Shown: positions 19,704-29,468, numbered from the stretch's first letter. The stretch is 64,000 nt of DNA from Pyrinomonadaceae bacterium (GCA_026129865.1 JAHCHG010000003.1:62001-126000); one strand, 5' to 3'. The notes: a model not told the origin generated them from the letters alone. Made by a program: numbers and translations.

Positions 19704-19859
19704 GTTAATAGCCACGCGATTTATCGCGTGGGCTGATTTGATAGAAGTTTTCAGTCCCGTAGGGACGACAGCTTCTTTCGTCCCTACGGGACTTCGACAA
19801 AATTTCACATATTCCACGCGATAAATCGCGTGGCTATTAACGAAATATCCCTACGGGAC
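19704..19859. repeat. Nested inverted-repeat element with two hairpin types
   Basis: The outer arms are a perfect 28-bp inverted repeat (GTTAATAGCCACGCGA... at 19704-19731 and its complement at 19814-19841). Each arm itself folds as CCACGCGA-ttta-TCGCGTGG. Between them lies GTCCCGTAGGGAC (19754) and its complement (19779-19792), and another GTCCC-type palindrome ends the element near 19859. No ORF is supported in the 19600-19900 gap. Confidence 0.8.
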
Positions 19860-19900
19860 AGATACTTTAAAAGCGTTATTTTTAGTTCATTACCCTCTTA

Positions 19901-22195
19901 TTAATTCCATCTCAAACCAATCCTTCCATTTATCGGCGAACTAACGGAGCGAATCGGTGTTTTGCCGATTGAATAACGCGAATTGAAAATATTTTCCACT
20001 CCGACGAAAAATTGTAAGTTTTTATAAAAACTTTTCGCGGCAAAAGCATCGAGCTGAAAAAACGGTTCAAGCCGAAACTGATTCAAATCGTCATCAAATT
20101 GTGCTGATGAAGCGCGACCTTGAAGCGAAAATGTCCAGCCTTTTCGGTTTGCGTAAAGCGTCTGAAACGTAAATTGATGTTTCGACACGAGCGGAACGCG
20201 CAAGCCTTCTAGATCTTCATTCGCCGGAAATTCCAGAATACGCGAATCGCTTAATAAATATCCGACCGAAAAATTAAAATCGCGCCATCTTTTCTCCGCT
20301 TCGATCTCAACGCCGCTTGCGCGAGTTTTGCCGATGTTTTGTCGCTGACGCGTAATTAAATTCGGTGTAATAGAAAGCGTTACATTCGCGATCGGATCTG
20401 AAATTTCCGTGTAGAAAAAATTTCCGCGCAAGTAAAAATCTTTGAAATTAAAACTCACGCCCGTTTCAAAATTTCCGGCTTTTTCAGCGTGAAGATTTTC
20501 GTTCGGATTTGTGACAACATTTCCGACGCGAAAGCCGCGATAAAGTTCGTTCAACGTCGGCGCACGAAAACTTTTTGAAGCGAGAAAATGAAACGATAAA
20601 TTTTCCGTTGCCTGAAACAAAATCGAACCTTGCGGACTGAATGCGCTTTCGTTTCGGTCGGGAAAATCGGTCGTATTGATAAGGTTTGTCGAAAGCGAAC
20701 GAGTTGAACTTAACGCTCTGAAATTTTTCCAATAATCAAATCGAACGCTTCCCGTTAAAATAATTTTTGAATTTATCCGCGCAAAATCCTGCAAAAATAT
20801 ACTGAAAGTTCTTTCGCGTCCGCCCGCGCCCGTTTGCGAAGTTGCGCGGTTGTTAAAAAATCCCGTTTCATCGCTCGCGCCGCGAACTTCTTTGGCTTCA
20901 ACGCCGAAAACGAAAGTTTGATTTTCTTTAAAGACGGTCGAAAATTGCGTCGAAAAACCAAAAGTCTGCGCCGGAACTCTCTGAAAACGCACGAGATTTT
21001 CGTTGTTTCGATCATCGCTGACGGCGGAAAAAGTCTGATCAAAAACTTGCGTTCCGCTAAACACGCGAAACGCTAATTTTGGATTTTGGATTTTGGATTT
21101 TAGATTATTGAATAAGAACTCACCTCCTAGCACGAAATGGCGAATATGCGTTCGATTGTTTTGCAAATTTGTTCCATTTGAACGCGCTTCGCCGAAATAT
21201 GAAGTTTTGAAAAAAACGGTTGTCGTTTCGTTAAAATCTCTGGCAATTCGCGCCGAAAGATTTGAATTACGCGAACCGGCAAAATCGTCAGCCAAACCGC
21301 GAGCAGATCTTTCAATAGGAATATAACCGCGCGTCTGAAAATTTGCGGCGACAAAATCCGCGCTCCAATCATTTAATTTGAAACCGAAAAATGTCGAAGC
21401 AGAAGAAGTTCTCTGCGAACCTCCGAAGATTTCTGCTGAAAAAACGTATTTTTCCTGAACTCTTCGCGGAATAATATTAACCGTTCCGCTCAAAGAATTG
21501 TTGCCGTAAAGACTCGACGCGCCGCCGCGCAGGACTTCGATTCTTTCGACCGCAATCGGCGAAATTCTGCTCCACTGCGTCCAACCGCCGAACGCATCGT
21601 TGAGCGGCACTTCATCAAACAAAACGAGCGAACGCCCCGCGCCGCTTGCGCCGACACCGCGCAGGGAAACGCCCTGCGTCGTCGGATTTGCATTGCGGCT
21701 TCCCGAACGCCGAAAGAGCGAAAACCCCGGAACCTGCCGCAAAACATCATCAATCGTCGGCGCGGCGGAAGATTTAATTTCTTCCTGCGAAAGCGAAACA
21801 ACGCTCGCCGCCGTTTCGCCTATCCTGGATTCGGTTCGATTTGCAGTTACGACAACTTCTTCGGTCAAAGGCGGCGGAAACAAGCGGAAAACTATCCCTT
21901 GTTCAAAATGTTGCACGTTGTTAAAAGTTTGTCGTATTATAGAAAAGCCTTCTGCTTCAATTTCAAGCAGAAATCCGCCATCGATATTTAATTCACAGGC
22001 ATATTCGCCGGTATTTTCCCTTTGACATACTCCAACAGAATTCCGTTCGATGGAACTTATCTCAATTTTTGCGTTATCAACGGGGAAATTTTTGGAATCC
22101 GAAACCTTAAATCTAATAATGAGCTTTTCATTAGCCTGCGGAAACGCATAAACCGAAAGGAAGCCAAATACTAAAACGATAATTAAAGGTTTCAT
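19901..22195 (-). CDS. TonB-dependent outer-membrane receptor
   Basis: 764 residues: signal peptide (LIIVLVFGFLSVYAFPQA), a carboxypeptidase-regulatory-like beta domain (about 28-105), a TonB-box-like EEVVVTANR, a plug domain (DDVLRQVPGF, GVSLRGVGASGAGRSLVLFD, ERIEVLRGGASSLYGNNSLS) and a C-terminal beta-barrel. The plug layout is like siderophore and vitamin B12 receptors. The ligand is unknown. A heptanucleotide repeat (ATTTTGG, 21076-21103) lies inside the barrel-coding part and encodes the low-complexity SKIQNPKLA stretch. It is divergent from wecB. Confidence 0.9.
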   Translation of the reverse strand: MKPLIIVLVFGFLSVYAFPQANEKLIIRFKVSDSKNFPVDNAKIEISSIERNSVGVCQRENTGEYACELNIDGGFLLEIEAEGFSIIRQTFNNVQHFEQGIVFRLFPPPLTEEVVVTANRTESRIGETAASVVSLSQEEIKSSAAPTIDDVLRQVPGFSLFRRSGSRNANPTTQGVSLRGVGASGAGRSLVLFDEVPLNDAFGGWTQWSRISPIAVERIEVLRGGASSLYGNNSLSGTVNIIPRRVQEKYVFSAEIFGGSQRTSSASTFFGFKLNDWSADFVAANFQTRGYIPIERSARGLADDFAGSRNSNLSARIARDFNETTTVFFKTSYFGEARSNGTNLQNNRTHIRHFVLGGEFLFNNLKSKIQNPKLAFRVFSGTQVFDQTFSAVSDDRNNENLVRFQRVPAQTFGFSTQFSTVFKENQTFVFGVEAKEVRGASDETGFFNNRATSQTGAGGRERTFSIFLQDFARINSKIILTGSVRFDYWKNFRALSSTRSLSTNLINTTDFPDRNESAFSPQGSILFQATENLSFHFLASKSFRAPTLNELYRGFRVGNVVTNPNENLHAEKAGNFETGVSFNFKDFYLRGNFFYTEISDPIANVTLSITPNLITRQRQNIGKTRASGVEIEAEKRWRDFNFSVGYLLSDSRILEFPANEDLEGLRVPLVSKHQFTFQTLYANRKGWTFSLQGRASSAQFDDDLNQFRLEPFFQLDAFAAKSFYKNLQFFVGVENIFNSRYSIGKTPIRSVSSPINGRIGLRWN
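21076..21103. repeat. ATTTTGG heptanucleotide tandem repeat in coding sequence
   Basis: Three exact copies of ATTTTGG and one ATTTTAG variant in tandem inside the TonB receptor gene. Seven is not a multiple of three, so gain or loss of one unit would shift the frame. Confidence 0.85.
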
Positions 22196-22266
22196 TGCCG
22201 CAAAAAATTGAGATTTTTGTCTATTGACACTTTACTATTCAAACCCGATCGCGGGAAAAGCGTTTT

Positions 22267-23466
22267 ATGGATTTTATGACCAGGACAAACGATGCCGATC
22301 TGAAGGAGCATTTGAATCGTTCGACCGGTTTCGGTGATTCGTCGGATAGTCCGAAAGTTTTGGTGCTTTTCGGCACGCGCCCGGAAGCGATAAAACTCGC
22401 ACCGGTCATTGCCGCATTAAAACGTTCTCCCGATTTTCGATCGGTCGTCGTTTCATCGAGCCAGCATACGGATCTGCTGAAACCCTTTCTTCGAATTTTT
22501 GACATAAATGTTGACCACGACCTGAAAGTGATGTCTCAGGATCAAACGCCGAATCAGGTTTCGGCTAAGATCTTGAATTTGCTCGACCCGATTCTGGAGA
22601 TCGAAAAGCCGGATGTAATATTGGTTCAGGGCGACACGACGACCGCATTTACCGGCGCATTTGCGGCATTTAACAGAAAAATTGCTGTCGGACATGTCGA
22701 AGCCGGACTTCGCTCCGGCAATCCGCTCAGCCCGTTTCCGGAAGAAATGAACCGCCGTTTGATCTCACAGCTGGCAGCTTTTAATTTCGCTGCGACGGAA
22801 AGTAATCGTGAGAACCTTCTGCGCGAATCGGGCGATTTTGATAATATTTACGTCGTCGGGAACACGGTTGTCGACGCGCTGCATTTTATACTGGAATCGT
22901 CGGAAACGGGCGAAGATCTCGGCAAACTGCTGAGTAAAACAGAAGGGATGAAAAGGATTCTGTTGACGACGCACAGGCGAGAGAGCTTTGGCGAAGTGAT
23001 GGGCAAAAATCTTTCCCATCTGCGCAAGTTTGTTGAAACGCACGACGATGTTTGCCTCTTTTTTCCGGTTCATCCGAATCCGAACGTTCGCGAAGCAACG
23101 TATCAAAAATTGAACGGTTCCGACCGCATATTTCTTTTGGATCCGATGGATTACGCGGATTTTGTCGCTTTGATGAAAGAGTCTTGGCTGATCGTTTCCG
23201 ATTCCGGCGGCGTGCAGGAAGAGGCGCCGAGCCTCGGCAAGCCGTTGCTTGTTTTACGTGAAAACACCGAACGCCCCGAAGCGATCGCGTCGGGCGTTGC
23301 TAAACTAATTGGCTCAAATGCCGATCTTTTCGAGATTTTAGAAGAAAATTATCGCGATGAAAGCTGGATACGTTCAGTTCGCGAGATCGAAAACCCGTTC
23401 GGCGACGGCGCAAGCGCAAAACGGATACTTACCGTCCTTAAGGAGAAAATTCGAATTTCGGCATAG
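22267..23466 (+). CDS. wecB: UDP-N-acetylglucosamine 2-epimerase (non-hydrolysing)
   Basis: Interconverts UDP-GlcNAc and UDP-ManNAc, supplying ManNAc-type sugars for surface polysaccharide. The 399 residues carry the family motifs: VLFGTRPEAIKLAPVI at the N-terminus, VQGDTTTAFTGA, GHVEAGLRSG, FPEEMNRRLIS, LLTTHRRESFGE, and SDSGGVQEEAPSLGKPLLVL with NTERPEAI. It is first of a plus-strand cluster, with the fused deacetylase-glycosyltransferase 16 bp downstream. The ATG at 22267 gives a slightly long N-terminus; one at 22276 is possible. Confidence 0.94.
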   Translation: MDFMTRTNDADLKEHLNRSTGFGDSSDSPKVLVLFGTRPEAIKLAPVIAALKRSPDFRSVVVSSSQHTDLLKPFLRIFDINVDHDLKVMSQDQTPNQVSAKILNLLDPILEIEKPDVILVQGDTTTAFTGAFAAFNRKIAVGHVEAGLRSGNPLSPFPEEMNRRLISQLAAFNFAATESNRENLLRESGDFDNIYVVGNTVVDALHFILESSETGEDLGKLLSKTEGMKRILLTTHRRESFGEVMGKNLSHLRKFVETHDDVCLFFPVHPNPNVREATYQKLNGSDRIFLLDPMDYADFVALMKESWLIVSDSGGVQEEAPSLGKPLLVLRENTERPEAIASGVAKLIGSNADLFEILEENYRDESWIRSVREIENPFGDGASAKRILTVLKEKIRISA

Positions 23467-23481
23467 GTCGAGCGAGAGATC

Positions 23482-25197
23482 ATGGCTTCTGAACCCGTAA
23501 AAAACAGACATCTGCTGACCGTTCTTGTCGAAGACTATTTTCACGTCGGAGCGTTCGAAAAGCTGATCCGCGAGCAAAATTGGGACAGATTCGAGCCGCG
23601 CTATGAACAGAATACGTGCAAAGCGCTCGATCTGCTCGATGAATACGATCAAAAAGCGACTTTTTTTGTACTTGGCTGGATCGCGGAACAGAATCCAAAA
23701 TTGATCAAAGAGATCGTTTCGCGCGGGCACGAGGTCGCCTCGCGCGGCTATTATCACCGGTCGCTGCGCCAGCTGACGCCGGATGAGTTTCGCGAAGATC
23801 TGCGCAAAACCAACCGCGCACTCGAAGATGCCGCGGGTCAGAAAATAATCGGTTACCGCGCCGCCGAAAAGCTCAATTTTGAACGCGATTCGTGGGTTTT
23901 AGATGTTTTGTCGGAAGAGGGATTGGCTTACGATGCGTCGTTTATGCCGGTCAAAGGCGATTTGAAAGTAAAACGTTTTGCGCACCAGCATCATTCGGAC
24001 GGTCGCGCGATCTGGGAATTTCCGTATTCGACACGAAATCTCGGGCTCGGGCTTTTACCGATCTCGGGCGGAAATTATCTTCGACAGTTTCCATACACAT
24101 TGATGCGCCGCGCCGTTCGCGATTGGTCGGAGCGATACGATCAGCCGTTCGTATTTTACTTTCACGTTTGGGAACTCGATCCCGAACAGCCGCGAATATC
24201 GGCAGCATCGAGTTATAACCAGATCCGTCATTATCGAAAGCTCGATAAAATGGAATGGATAGTCCGCGAAAATCTCGAGTTATACGATTTTTGCGACATT
24301 GCCGAGCATCTCGGGCTTCGCGAATCGCTTGAGGTCGACATCAAAACAGCTGCTCCGGCGGCGGAAAAGATCAAGGCAGTTACGCCGGTCGCGGACTCAT
24401 CGCCGAAAACCGAAATTTCCGTCGTCATTCCATGCTATAACGAGGTCGACAGCCTTGATTATCTTTCTAACACACTGCGCAGCGTAGAAGAAAAGCTTAA
24501 TCAGAAAGGTTACGCTCCGACATTTATTTTTATCGACGATAAAAGCACGGATGACACTTTTAACAAGCTTCATTCACTTTTTGGCGAGATTCCGAATGTC
24601 AGAATTTTGCAGCACGAGGTGAACAAAGGCGTTGCGGGCGGGATTTTGACGGGAATAAACGCGGCGACGACCGAGATCGTTTGTTCGATGGATTGCGACT
24701 GCACCTACGATCCGCATCAGCTTGTAAAAATGGTCCCGATGCTGACCGATGGCGTCGATATGGTTACGGCTTCGCAATATCATCGAAAAGGCGAGGTCAG
24801 AAATGTTCCGGCGTGGCGTCTTGTTTTTTCAAAGGGTGCGTCGGTATGTTACCGGCGAGTTTTGAAAACAAAGCTTGCAACGTACACAAGCTGCTTTCGC
24901 GTTTACCGGCGGAGTGCGATGATAGATCTAAACGTAGAAGACGGCGGATTTTTGGGCGTTACGGAAATGCTCGGTCGGCTTGATCTAAAAGGCGGTACGA
25001 TTGTTGAATGCCCTGCGGTTCTTGAAACCAGACTTTTTGGCGCATCGAAAATGAATACGCTGCGGACCACATTTGATCATTTGGGACTTCTTTACCGGTT
25101 ATCGAAGGAGCGTTTGTTTTCGAATAAAAGCGTCAATTCCGCTGCGTCGTCGGCTAAGATGGTTGAGCAGTCACCGGATCAAATGATCGATAAATAA
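23482..25197 (+). CDS. Fused PEP-CTERM-type polysaccharide deacetylase and GT2 glycosyltransferase
   Basis: 571 residues in two domains. Residues 1-285 are a NodB-fold deacetylase of the exosortase-associated subgroup: VEDYFHVGAFE, QKATFFVLGWIAEQNP, SRGHEVASRGYYHRS, IIGYRAAEKLNF and FYFHVWELDPEQPRI, a DUF3473-like end. After a Lys/Ala/Pro linker, residues 310-545 are a GT-A family 2 transferase: ISVVIPCYNEVDSLD, FIFIDDKSTDDTF, CSMDCDCTYDP. The two are usually separate proteins in these loci. The linked order suggests sequential sugar addition and deacetylation on a lipid-linked glycan; that is inference. It belongs to the wecB cluster. Confidence 0.85.
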   Translation: MASEPVKNRHLLTVLVEDYFHVGAFEKLIREQNWDRFEPRYEQNTCKALDLLDEYDQKATFFVLGWIAEQNPKLIKEIVSRGHEVASRGYYHRSLRQLTPDEFREDLRKTNRALEDAAGQKIIGYRAAEKLNFERDSWVLDVLSEEGLAYDASFMPVKGDLKVKRFAHQHHSDGRAIWEFPYSTRNLGLGLLPISGGNYLRQFPYTLMRRAVRDWSERYDQPFVFYFHVWELDPEQPRISAASSYNQIRHYRKLDKMEWIVRENLELYDFCDIAEHLGLRESLEVDIKTAAPAAEKIKAVTPVADSSPKTEISVVIPCYNEVDSLDYLSNTLRSVEEKLNQKGYAPTFIFIDDKSTDDTFNKLHSLFGEIPNVRILQHEVNKGVAGGILTGINAATTEIVCSMDCDCTYDPHQLVKMVPMLTDGVDMVTASQYHRKGEVRNVPAWRLVFSKGASVCYRRVLKTKLATYTSCFRVYRRSAMIDLNVEDGGFLGVTEMLGRLDLKGGTIVECPAVLETRLFGASKMNTLRTTFDHLGLLYRLSKERLFSNKSVNSAASSAKMVEQSPDQMIDK

Positions 25198-25249
25198 TTG
25201 TCATCCCGAACGAACTCACGCATTTTTGTCTTACCAAAAAAATTTAACA

Positions 25250-26677
25250 ATGAAAGAAGCTTTAAATAGTTCCGCAAAGAAGGTCGCTATCGTCGGAAGC
25301 GGTTTTCTCGGGTTAACGCTCGCTCTGCGTCTTTCGCAGAAAGGTCATAACGTAACGGTTTATGAATCGTCGCCGGAGATCGGCGGTCTGGCGAGCGTTT
25401 GGAAGATCGGTGACATCACGTGGGATCGTCATTACCACGTTGTGCTGCTGTCGGATCATTACACCCGCAAAATTATCGAAGAAGTCGGGTTAAAAGACGA
25501 ATTTGAATGGGTTGAAACGAAAACCGGATTTTATACGGACGGCGAACTGGTTTCGATGTCGAATACTTTCGAATTCTTAACTTTCAAGCCGCTCGATCTG
25601 ATCAGTAAATTCCGGCTTGGAGCGACGATCTTTTACGCTTCGAAAGTCAAAAACTGGCGAAAGCTCGAAAAAGTAACCGTCGAACAATGGTTAACTAAGC
25701 TTTCGGGAAAGAAGACTTTCGATAAAATGTGGCGACCGCTGCTCAAGGCGAAACTCGGCGAAGCTTATCAGGAAACGTGCGCTGCTTTTATCTGGGCGAC
25801 GATCCAGAGAATGTACGCGGCGCGAAATTCCGGATTGAAAAAGGAAATGTTCGGCTACGTCCGCGGCGGCTACGCAAGCGTTTTGCGCCGTTTTGCGGAG
25901 GTTTTGGAAGAAAAAGGGGTTGAGATCCGGCTCAATTCGCGCGTTGCTAAGATCGAGAGTTTGAAAGATGGACGTGTTCGGGTTTTTAATTCCGAGAGCG
26001 CAGGCAAATCTTTGCCCGAAAAGCAATTCGCCGTCGAACAGATCGGAAGCGCAAAAAGCTTCCGGAAACAGCCGGTCGAAACTTCCGCGGCGCCTGAGTC
26101 AAATGACAGCTCGGAAACATTCGATAAAGTCATCCTTACTTGTCCGTCAAACATAGCCGCGAAAATTCTTCCTCAATTAAGCGATGACGAAAAGAAACGG
26201 CTTGCGAAGATCCGTTATCTCGGCATTGTTTGCGCGTCCGTTCTAACGAAAAAACCGATCTCGCATTATTACGTTACTAATATTACGGACGAAACTCCGT
26301 TTACAGGAGTTATCGAGCTTTCGGCGCTGGTCGATAAAAAGGAATTCGGCGGAAATTCGCTTATTTATCTGCCGAAGTATGTTGCGCCGGATCACGAGAT
26401 CTTCGATATGTCGGACGAACAGATCGAAGAACATTTTCTAAGTTCGCTTGAGAAAATGTATTCGCATTTCGATCGAAATGACGTTTTGGAATTTAAGATC
26501 TCGCGCGTAAGACAGGTTTTTCCGCTTCTAACGATAGATTATTCAAAAGGTGTTCCCGATACTGAAACTTCGATTGAAAATGTATTTATCGTAAATTCCT
26601 CGCAGATCGTAAACGGAACTTTGAATATTAACGAAACAGTGCAGCTTGCGGAAAAGTTTCCAATGGAATTGATCTGA
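25250..26677 (+). CDS. FAD-dependent amine-oxidase/UDP-galactopyranose-mutase-like oxidoreductase
   Basis: 475 residues from the ATG at 25250; a TTG 24 bp upstream is the only alternative. The N-terminal dinucleotide motif VAIVGSGFLGLTLALRLSQ with a GHNVTVYE tail, then IGGLASVWKIGD, are the FAD-binding signatures of the protoporphyrinogen oxidase/amine oxidase/UGM fold. A central substrate-cap region and a C-terminal FAD-closing segment (ENVFIVNSSQIVNGTLNINE) follow. It lies between two carbohydrate deacetylases, so a nucleotide-sugar or lipid-linked sugar substrate is plausible, but no family-specific residue decides it. Confidence 0.8.
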   Translation: MKEALNSSAKKVAIVGSGFLGLTLALRLSQKGHNVTVYESSPEIGGLASVWKIGDITWDRHYHVVLLSDHYTRKIIEEVGLKDEFEWVETKTGFYTDGELVSMSNTFEFLTFKPLDLISKFRLGATIFYASKVKNWRKLEKVTVEQWLTKLSGKKTFDKMWRPLLKAKLGEAYQETCAAFIWATIQRMYAARNSGLKKEMFGYVRGGYASVLRRFAEVLEEKGVEIRLNSRVAKIESLKDGRVRVFNSESAGKSLPEKQFAVEQIGSAKSFRKQPVETSAAPESNDSSETFDKVILTCPSNIAAKILPQLSDDEKKRLAKIRYLGIVCASVLTKKPISHYYVTNITDETPFTGVIELSALVDKKEFGGNSLIYLPKYVAPDHEIFDMSDEQIEEHFLSSLEKMYSHFDRNDVLEFKISRVRQVFPLLTIDYSKGVPDTETSIENVFIVNSSQIVNGTLNINETVQLAEKFPMELI

Positions 26678-26712
26678 GATTTCATCTGACGAATCGCAGC
26701 AAGTTTTTGAAT

Positions 26713-27690
26713 ATGAAACCGACAGCAAGTCTATCTTTAGACCTCGACAACAAATGGTGCTACATGAAAACGCACGGCGATGCGGGATGGGAAACTTTTC
26801 CTTCGTATCTCGATATCGCGGTGCCGCGCGCTCTCGATTTTTTTAAAACTCACGATCTGAACATTACTTTTTTCATAGTCGGACAAGACGCTGCGCTTGA
26901 TATAAACCGCGAGGCGATCGCGCAGATCCCGAGCGCCGGGCATGAGGTCGCCAACCATTCGTTTCGTCATGAACCGTTTCTGCATCTCTATTCGCGGGAG
27001 GAATTAACCGAAGAGCTCGCAAAAACGGAAGAAGCGATCGAGAAAACAACGGGACATATGCCGAAAGGATTTCGCGGTCCGGGATTTTCGCTTTCGCCTA
27101 CGGTTCTGGAGGTTTTGGCAGAGCGCGGTTACGAATATGACTGTTCGACCTTTCCGACTTACATAGCGCCGCTGGCGCGCGCGTATTATTTGATGAAATC
27201 GCCGCGGATGTCCGCCGGGGAACGCGAAAAATTGAAAAAACTTTACGGCAATTTTTCAGACGGATTTCAATCGCTAAAGCCGTATAAATGGCAGGTTGGC
27301 GAAAGGGAATTGATCGAAATTCCGGTAACGACGATGCCGCTTTTTAAAACGCCGATCCACGCGACGTATGTCATATATCTTTCGTCGTTTTCGAACCTAG
27401 CTGCGCGGGCATATTGGAAAACTGCGGTCAAAATGTGCAAATTAACCGGCACGCAGCCCAGTCTTTTGCTGCATCCGCTCGATTTTCTTTCCGGCGGGGA
27501 CGTTCCCGAACTTAAATTTTTTCCGGGAATGAACATTCCGCTCGAAGAAAAGCTTGAATTCGTCAGCGGTGTGATCGAAACCCTGAAGAAAGATTTCGAT
27601 ATCGTGAATATGCGCCAACATGCTGAATCGGTTGCAAACAGCGGACTTCGAAAACTGAACGTCGAGCCGAGTGCGGCATTTCAAAATTAG
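26713..27690 (+). CDS. Polysaccharide deacetylase (NodB fold)
   Basis: 325 residues from the ATG at 26713. The NodB-like motifs are visible: SLDLDNKWCYMKTHG in place of the usual DDG start, NITFFIVGQDA, AGHEVANHSFRHEPF (metal-ligand H-x-x-x-H), FRGPGFSLS, and LLHPLDFLSGG near the end. It is shorter than the fused deacetylase upstream and not fused. It probably removes acetyl groups from the polysaccharide made by this cluster. The ATG starts 36 bp after the oxidoreductase stop. Confidence 0.85.
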   Translation: MKPTASLSLDLDNKWCYMKTHGDAGWETFPSYLDIAVPRALDFFKTHDLNITFFIVGQDAALDINREAIAQIPSAGHEVANHSFRHEPFLHLYSREELTEELAKTEEAIEKTTGHMPKGFRGPGFSLSPTVLEVLAERGYEYDCSTFPTYIAPLARAYYLMKSPRMSAGEREKLKKLYGNFSDGFQSLKPYKWQVGERELIEIPVTTMPLFKTPIHATYVIYLSSFSNLAARAYWKTAVKMCKLTGTQPSLLLHPLDFLSGGDVPELKFFPGMNIPLEEKLEFVSGVIETLKKDFDIVNMRQHAESVANSGLRKLNVEPSAAFQN

Positions 27691-27735
27691 GCTCCTTACA
27701 TAAACTCGAAATAGAAATTCTTAGATTTTTGACCG

Positions 27736-29250
27736 ATGTCCAAAAATATTGAGCAAAAATTGGTCTGGCTTTTGATGGCGATGCACGCTGCGCTTGCCTT
27801 GCCGATGGCGTATTTCATAAACATCTGGGCGGACGAAGCGTCGACGATGTACACGACCAAGAACGGTCTGCTTTACGCGCTCGAACGGACTCTTCCTGAC
27901 GAAAAACAGGCGCCGCTTTATTTCTGGTTGATGAGCGTTTGGCGATATGCCGATCATTCGCTTTTTTTTGCGCGAAGTTTTTCAATTATTTGCTCGCTTG
28001 CCGCGATCTGGTTTTTCTTCGTTCTTGCGAAAAGGTTTTGGAGCGGCAAGGTTTCGCTCGCGTTAACGGCGTTTTTCGCGCTTCATCCTTTTCTTTTCTG
28101 GGCGAGTAACGAAGCACGCGGCTATGCGATGGCGATTCTTTTAACGGTTCTGCTGCTTTCGTTCTTTCGTGCCGCGTATTGGAATGAAGATCAAACATCT
28201 TCGAAACGCGACCGTCTGATCTATGGTGTCATCGCCGTCGTCGCGCTGTATTCCAATTATTATCTCGGCTTTTTTCTCGTCGGCGGATTTGCCGCTTTGC
28301 TCGGGCTGCGGCGGTTTCGCGACGCTAAAAATTATTTTCTGGACATGATAGTCGCCGGTGTATTTTTTCTGCCGATGCTTTTTGTCATAAAACAGCAGTT
28401 TGACGTTAGAACAAGCGATTACGTGCCGGAAACGTATTTAATAGAAGGTTTAAAGGCGCTTTGGAACCACGTTTTGACGTTCGTTTTTCCGACCGAGATC
28501 TATTCGTCTCCCGAACAGCCCTTTATCTCTGTTATCAGAGTTTGGATCGCCCGAATTCTGCTAGTCCTTCTCGCAGTTTTTCTAGCTGCTAAAAGAAAAT
28601 TATTAGATGAGAAACTTCTCGGGTTCGGGCTGATAACCGGCGTTATCCTGCTGTTTTTCATCGGTCTCTACATAAAGACCGGAACGCTGCATTTACAGAT
28701 CCGCCATGCCGCAGTCTTTTTTGTTCCGTTGATCTTAACGATCTTTTCCGCCGTTTGGGCGGTGCGACCGAAAGAAGGCAAAAGCAGGGTGATCTATTTT
28801 TCATCGATCGCAATTCTTCTTGCCGTTTTTTACGCTTACGCTATTCCGAATATTCATCCAAATTTCACAAAACGCGGCGATTGGGCTCGAATTGCAGAAT
28901 TTATCGAACAAAATGAATCCGAAGATCAGCCGCTAATGGTGTTCGTAAATTACGAAACGATCGCGCTTGATTTTTATTACGACGGAAAAAACAAATTTTA
29001 CCCCGGAGATAAGATATTCGATTGGAATCTGGAAGCGAAACCGGGATCGCCGGACACTTATCGAAAGCAGATCGAATATATGATTGCGAGTCTCCCCGCC
29101 GACCACAATGAGTTTTGGCTGATCACGCAGGAAGATTGCCAGACGAGCGAAAACTGCCAGCCTTTGGAAAATTTTGTTAAGACGAATTACACTGTTGTCC
29201 TCGAGAAAGATTTTTATTTAGAGCGCGTGAGGCTCTTGAGGAAAAAATGA
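27736..29250 (+). CDS. GT39-like membrane glycosyltransferase (ArnT/PMT type)
   Basis: 504 residues with about 11 membrane segments and a soluble C-terminal domain. The first periplasmic loop contains the acidic pair NIWADEASTMYTTKNGL expected at the catalytic site of GT-C enzymes. DEKQAPLYFWLMSVWR follows, as in dolichyl/undecaprenyl-phosphate-sugar users. It would transfer a sugar from a polyprenyl carrier in the periplasm. It is the end of the polysaccharide cluster. Its stop overlaps the start of the zinc-ribbon gene (ATGA). Confidence 0.85.
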   Translation: MSKNIEQKLVWLLMAMHAALALPMAYFINIWADEASTMYTTKNGLLYALERTLPDEKQAPLYFWLMSVWRYADHSLFFARSFSIICSLAAIWFFFVLAKRFWSGKVSLALTAFFALHPFLFWASNEARGYAMAILLTVLLLSFFRAAYWNEDQTSSKRDRLIYGVIAVVALYSNYYLGFFLVGGFAALLGLRRFRDAKNYFLDMIVAGVFFLPMLFVIKQQFDVRTSDYVPETYLIEGLKALWNHVLTFVFPTEIYSSPEQPFISVIRVWIARILLVLLAVFLAAKRKLLDEKLLGFGLITGVILLFFIGLYIKTGTLHLQIRHAAVFFVPLILTIFSAVWAVRPKEGKSRVIYFSSIAILLAVFYAYAIPNIHPNFTKRGDWARIAEFIEQNESEDQPLMVFVNYETIALDFYYDGKNKFYPGDKIFDWNLEAKPGSPDTYRKQIEYMIASLPADHNEFWLITQEDCQTSENCQPLENFVKTNYTVVLEKDFYLERVRLLRKK

Positions 29251-29456
29251 TTGAAACGGAAAAACTAAAGCTGCCGGAAAAACCGCCGATGCGATGCGTC
29301 GAATGCGACCGTGTGATGGAGCATTACAACATTTGGCTTTCTCCCGCGAACGAAGAAAGGATCGTTTGCTGGGAATGCCAGATGCGCGAAGAAAAGAATT
29401 TTTTCACCAAACGGGATTTCAGCCGACGTTCGCGACGCGGCGTTATTCCGCGGTAG
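29247..29456 (+). CDS. Small double-CxxC zinc-ribbon-like protein
   Basis: 69 residues with MRCVECDRVMEHYN and IVCWECQMREE, two CxxC pairs 25 residues apart that probably bind one zinc. A basic tail (FSRRSRRGVIPR) follows. The start overlaps the GT39 stop by four bases, so translation is probably coupled. No function can be assigned. Confidence 0.7.
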   Translation: MIETEKLKLPEKPPMRCVECDRVMEHYNIWLSPANEERIVCWECQMREEKNFFTKRDFSRRSRRGVIPR

Positions 29457-29468
29457 GAATTAGCGGTA

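Noticed and set aside
23482-29250. An exosortase/PEP-CTERM sorting locus
   Set aside because: The deacetylases are of the associated type, but no exosortase gene or PEP-CTERM tail was found in the window.
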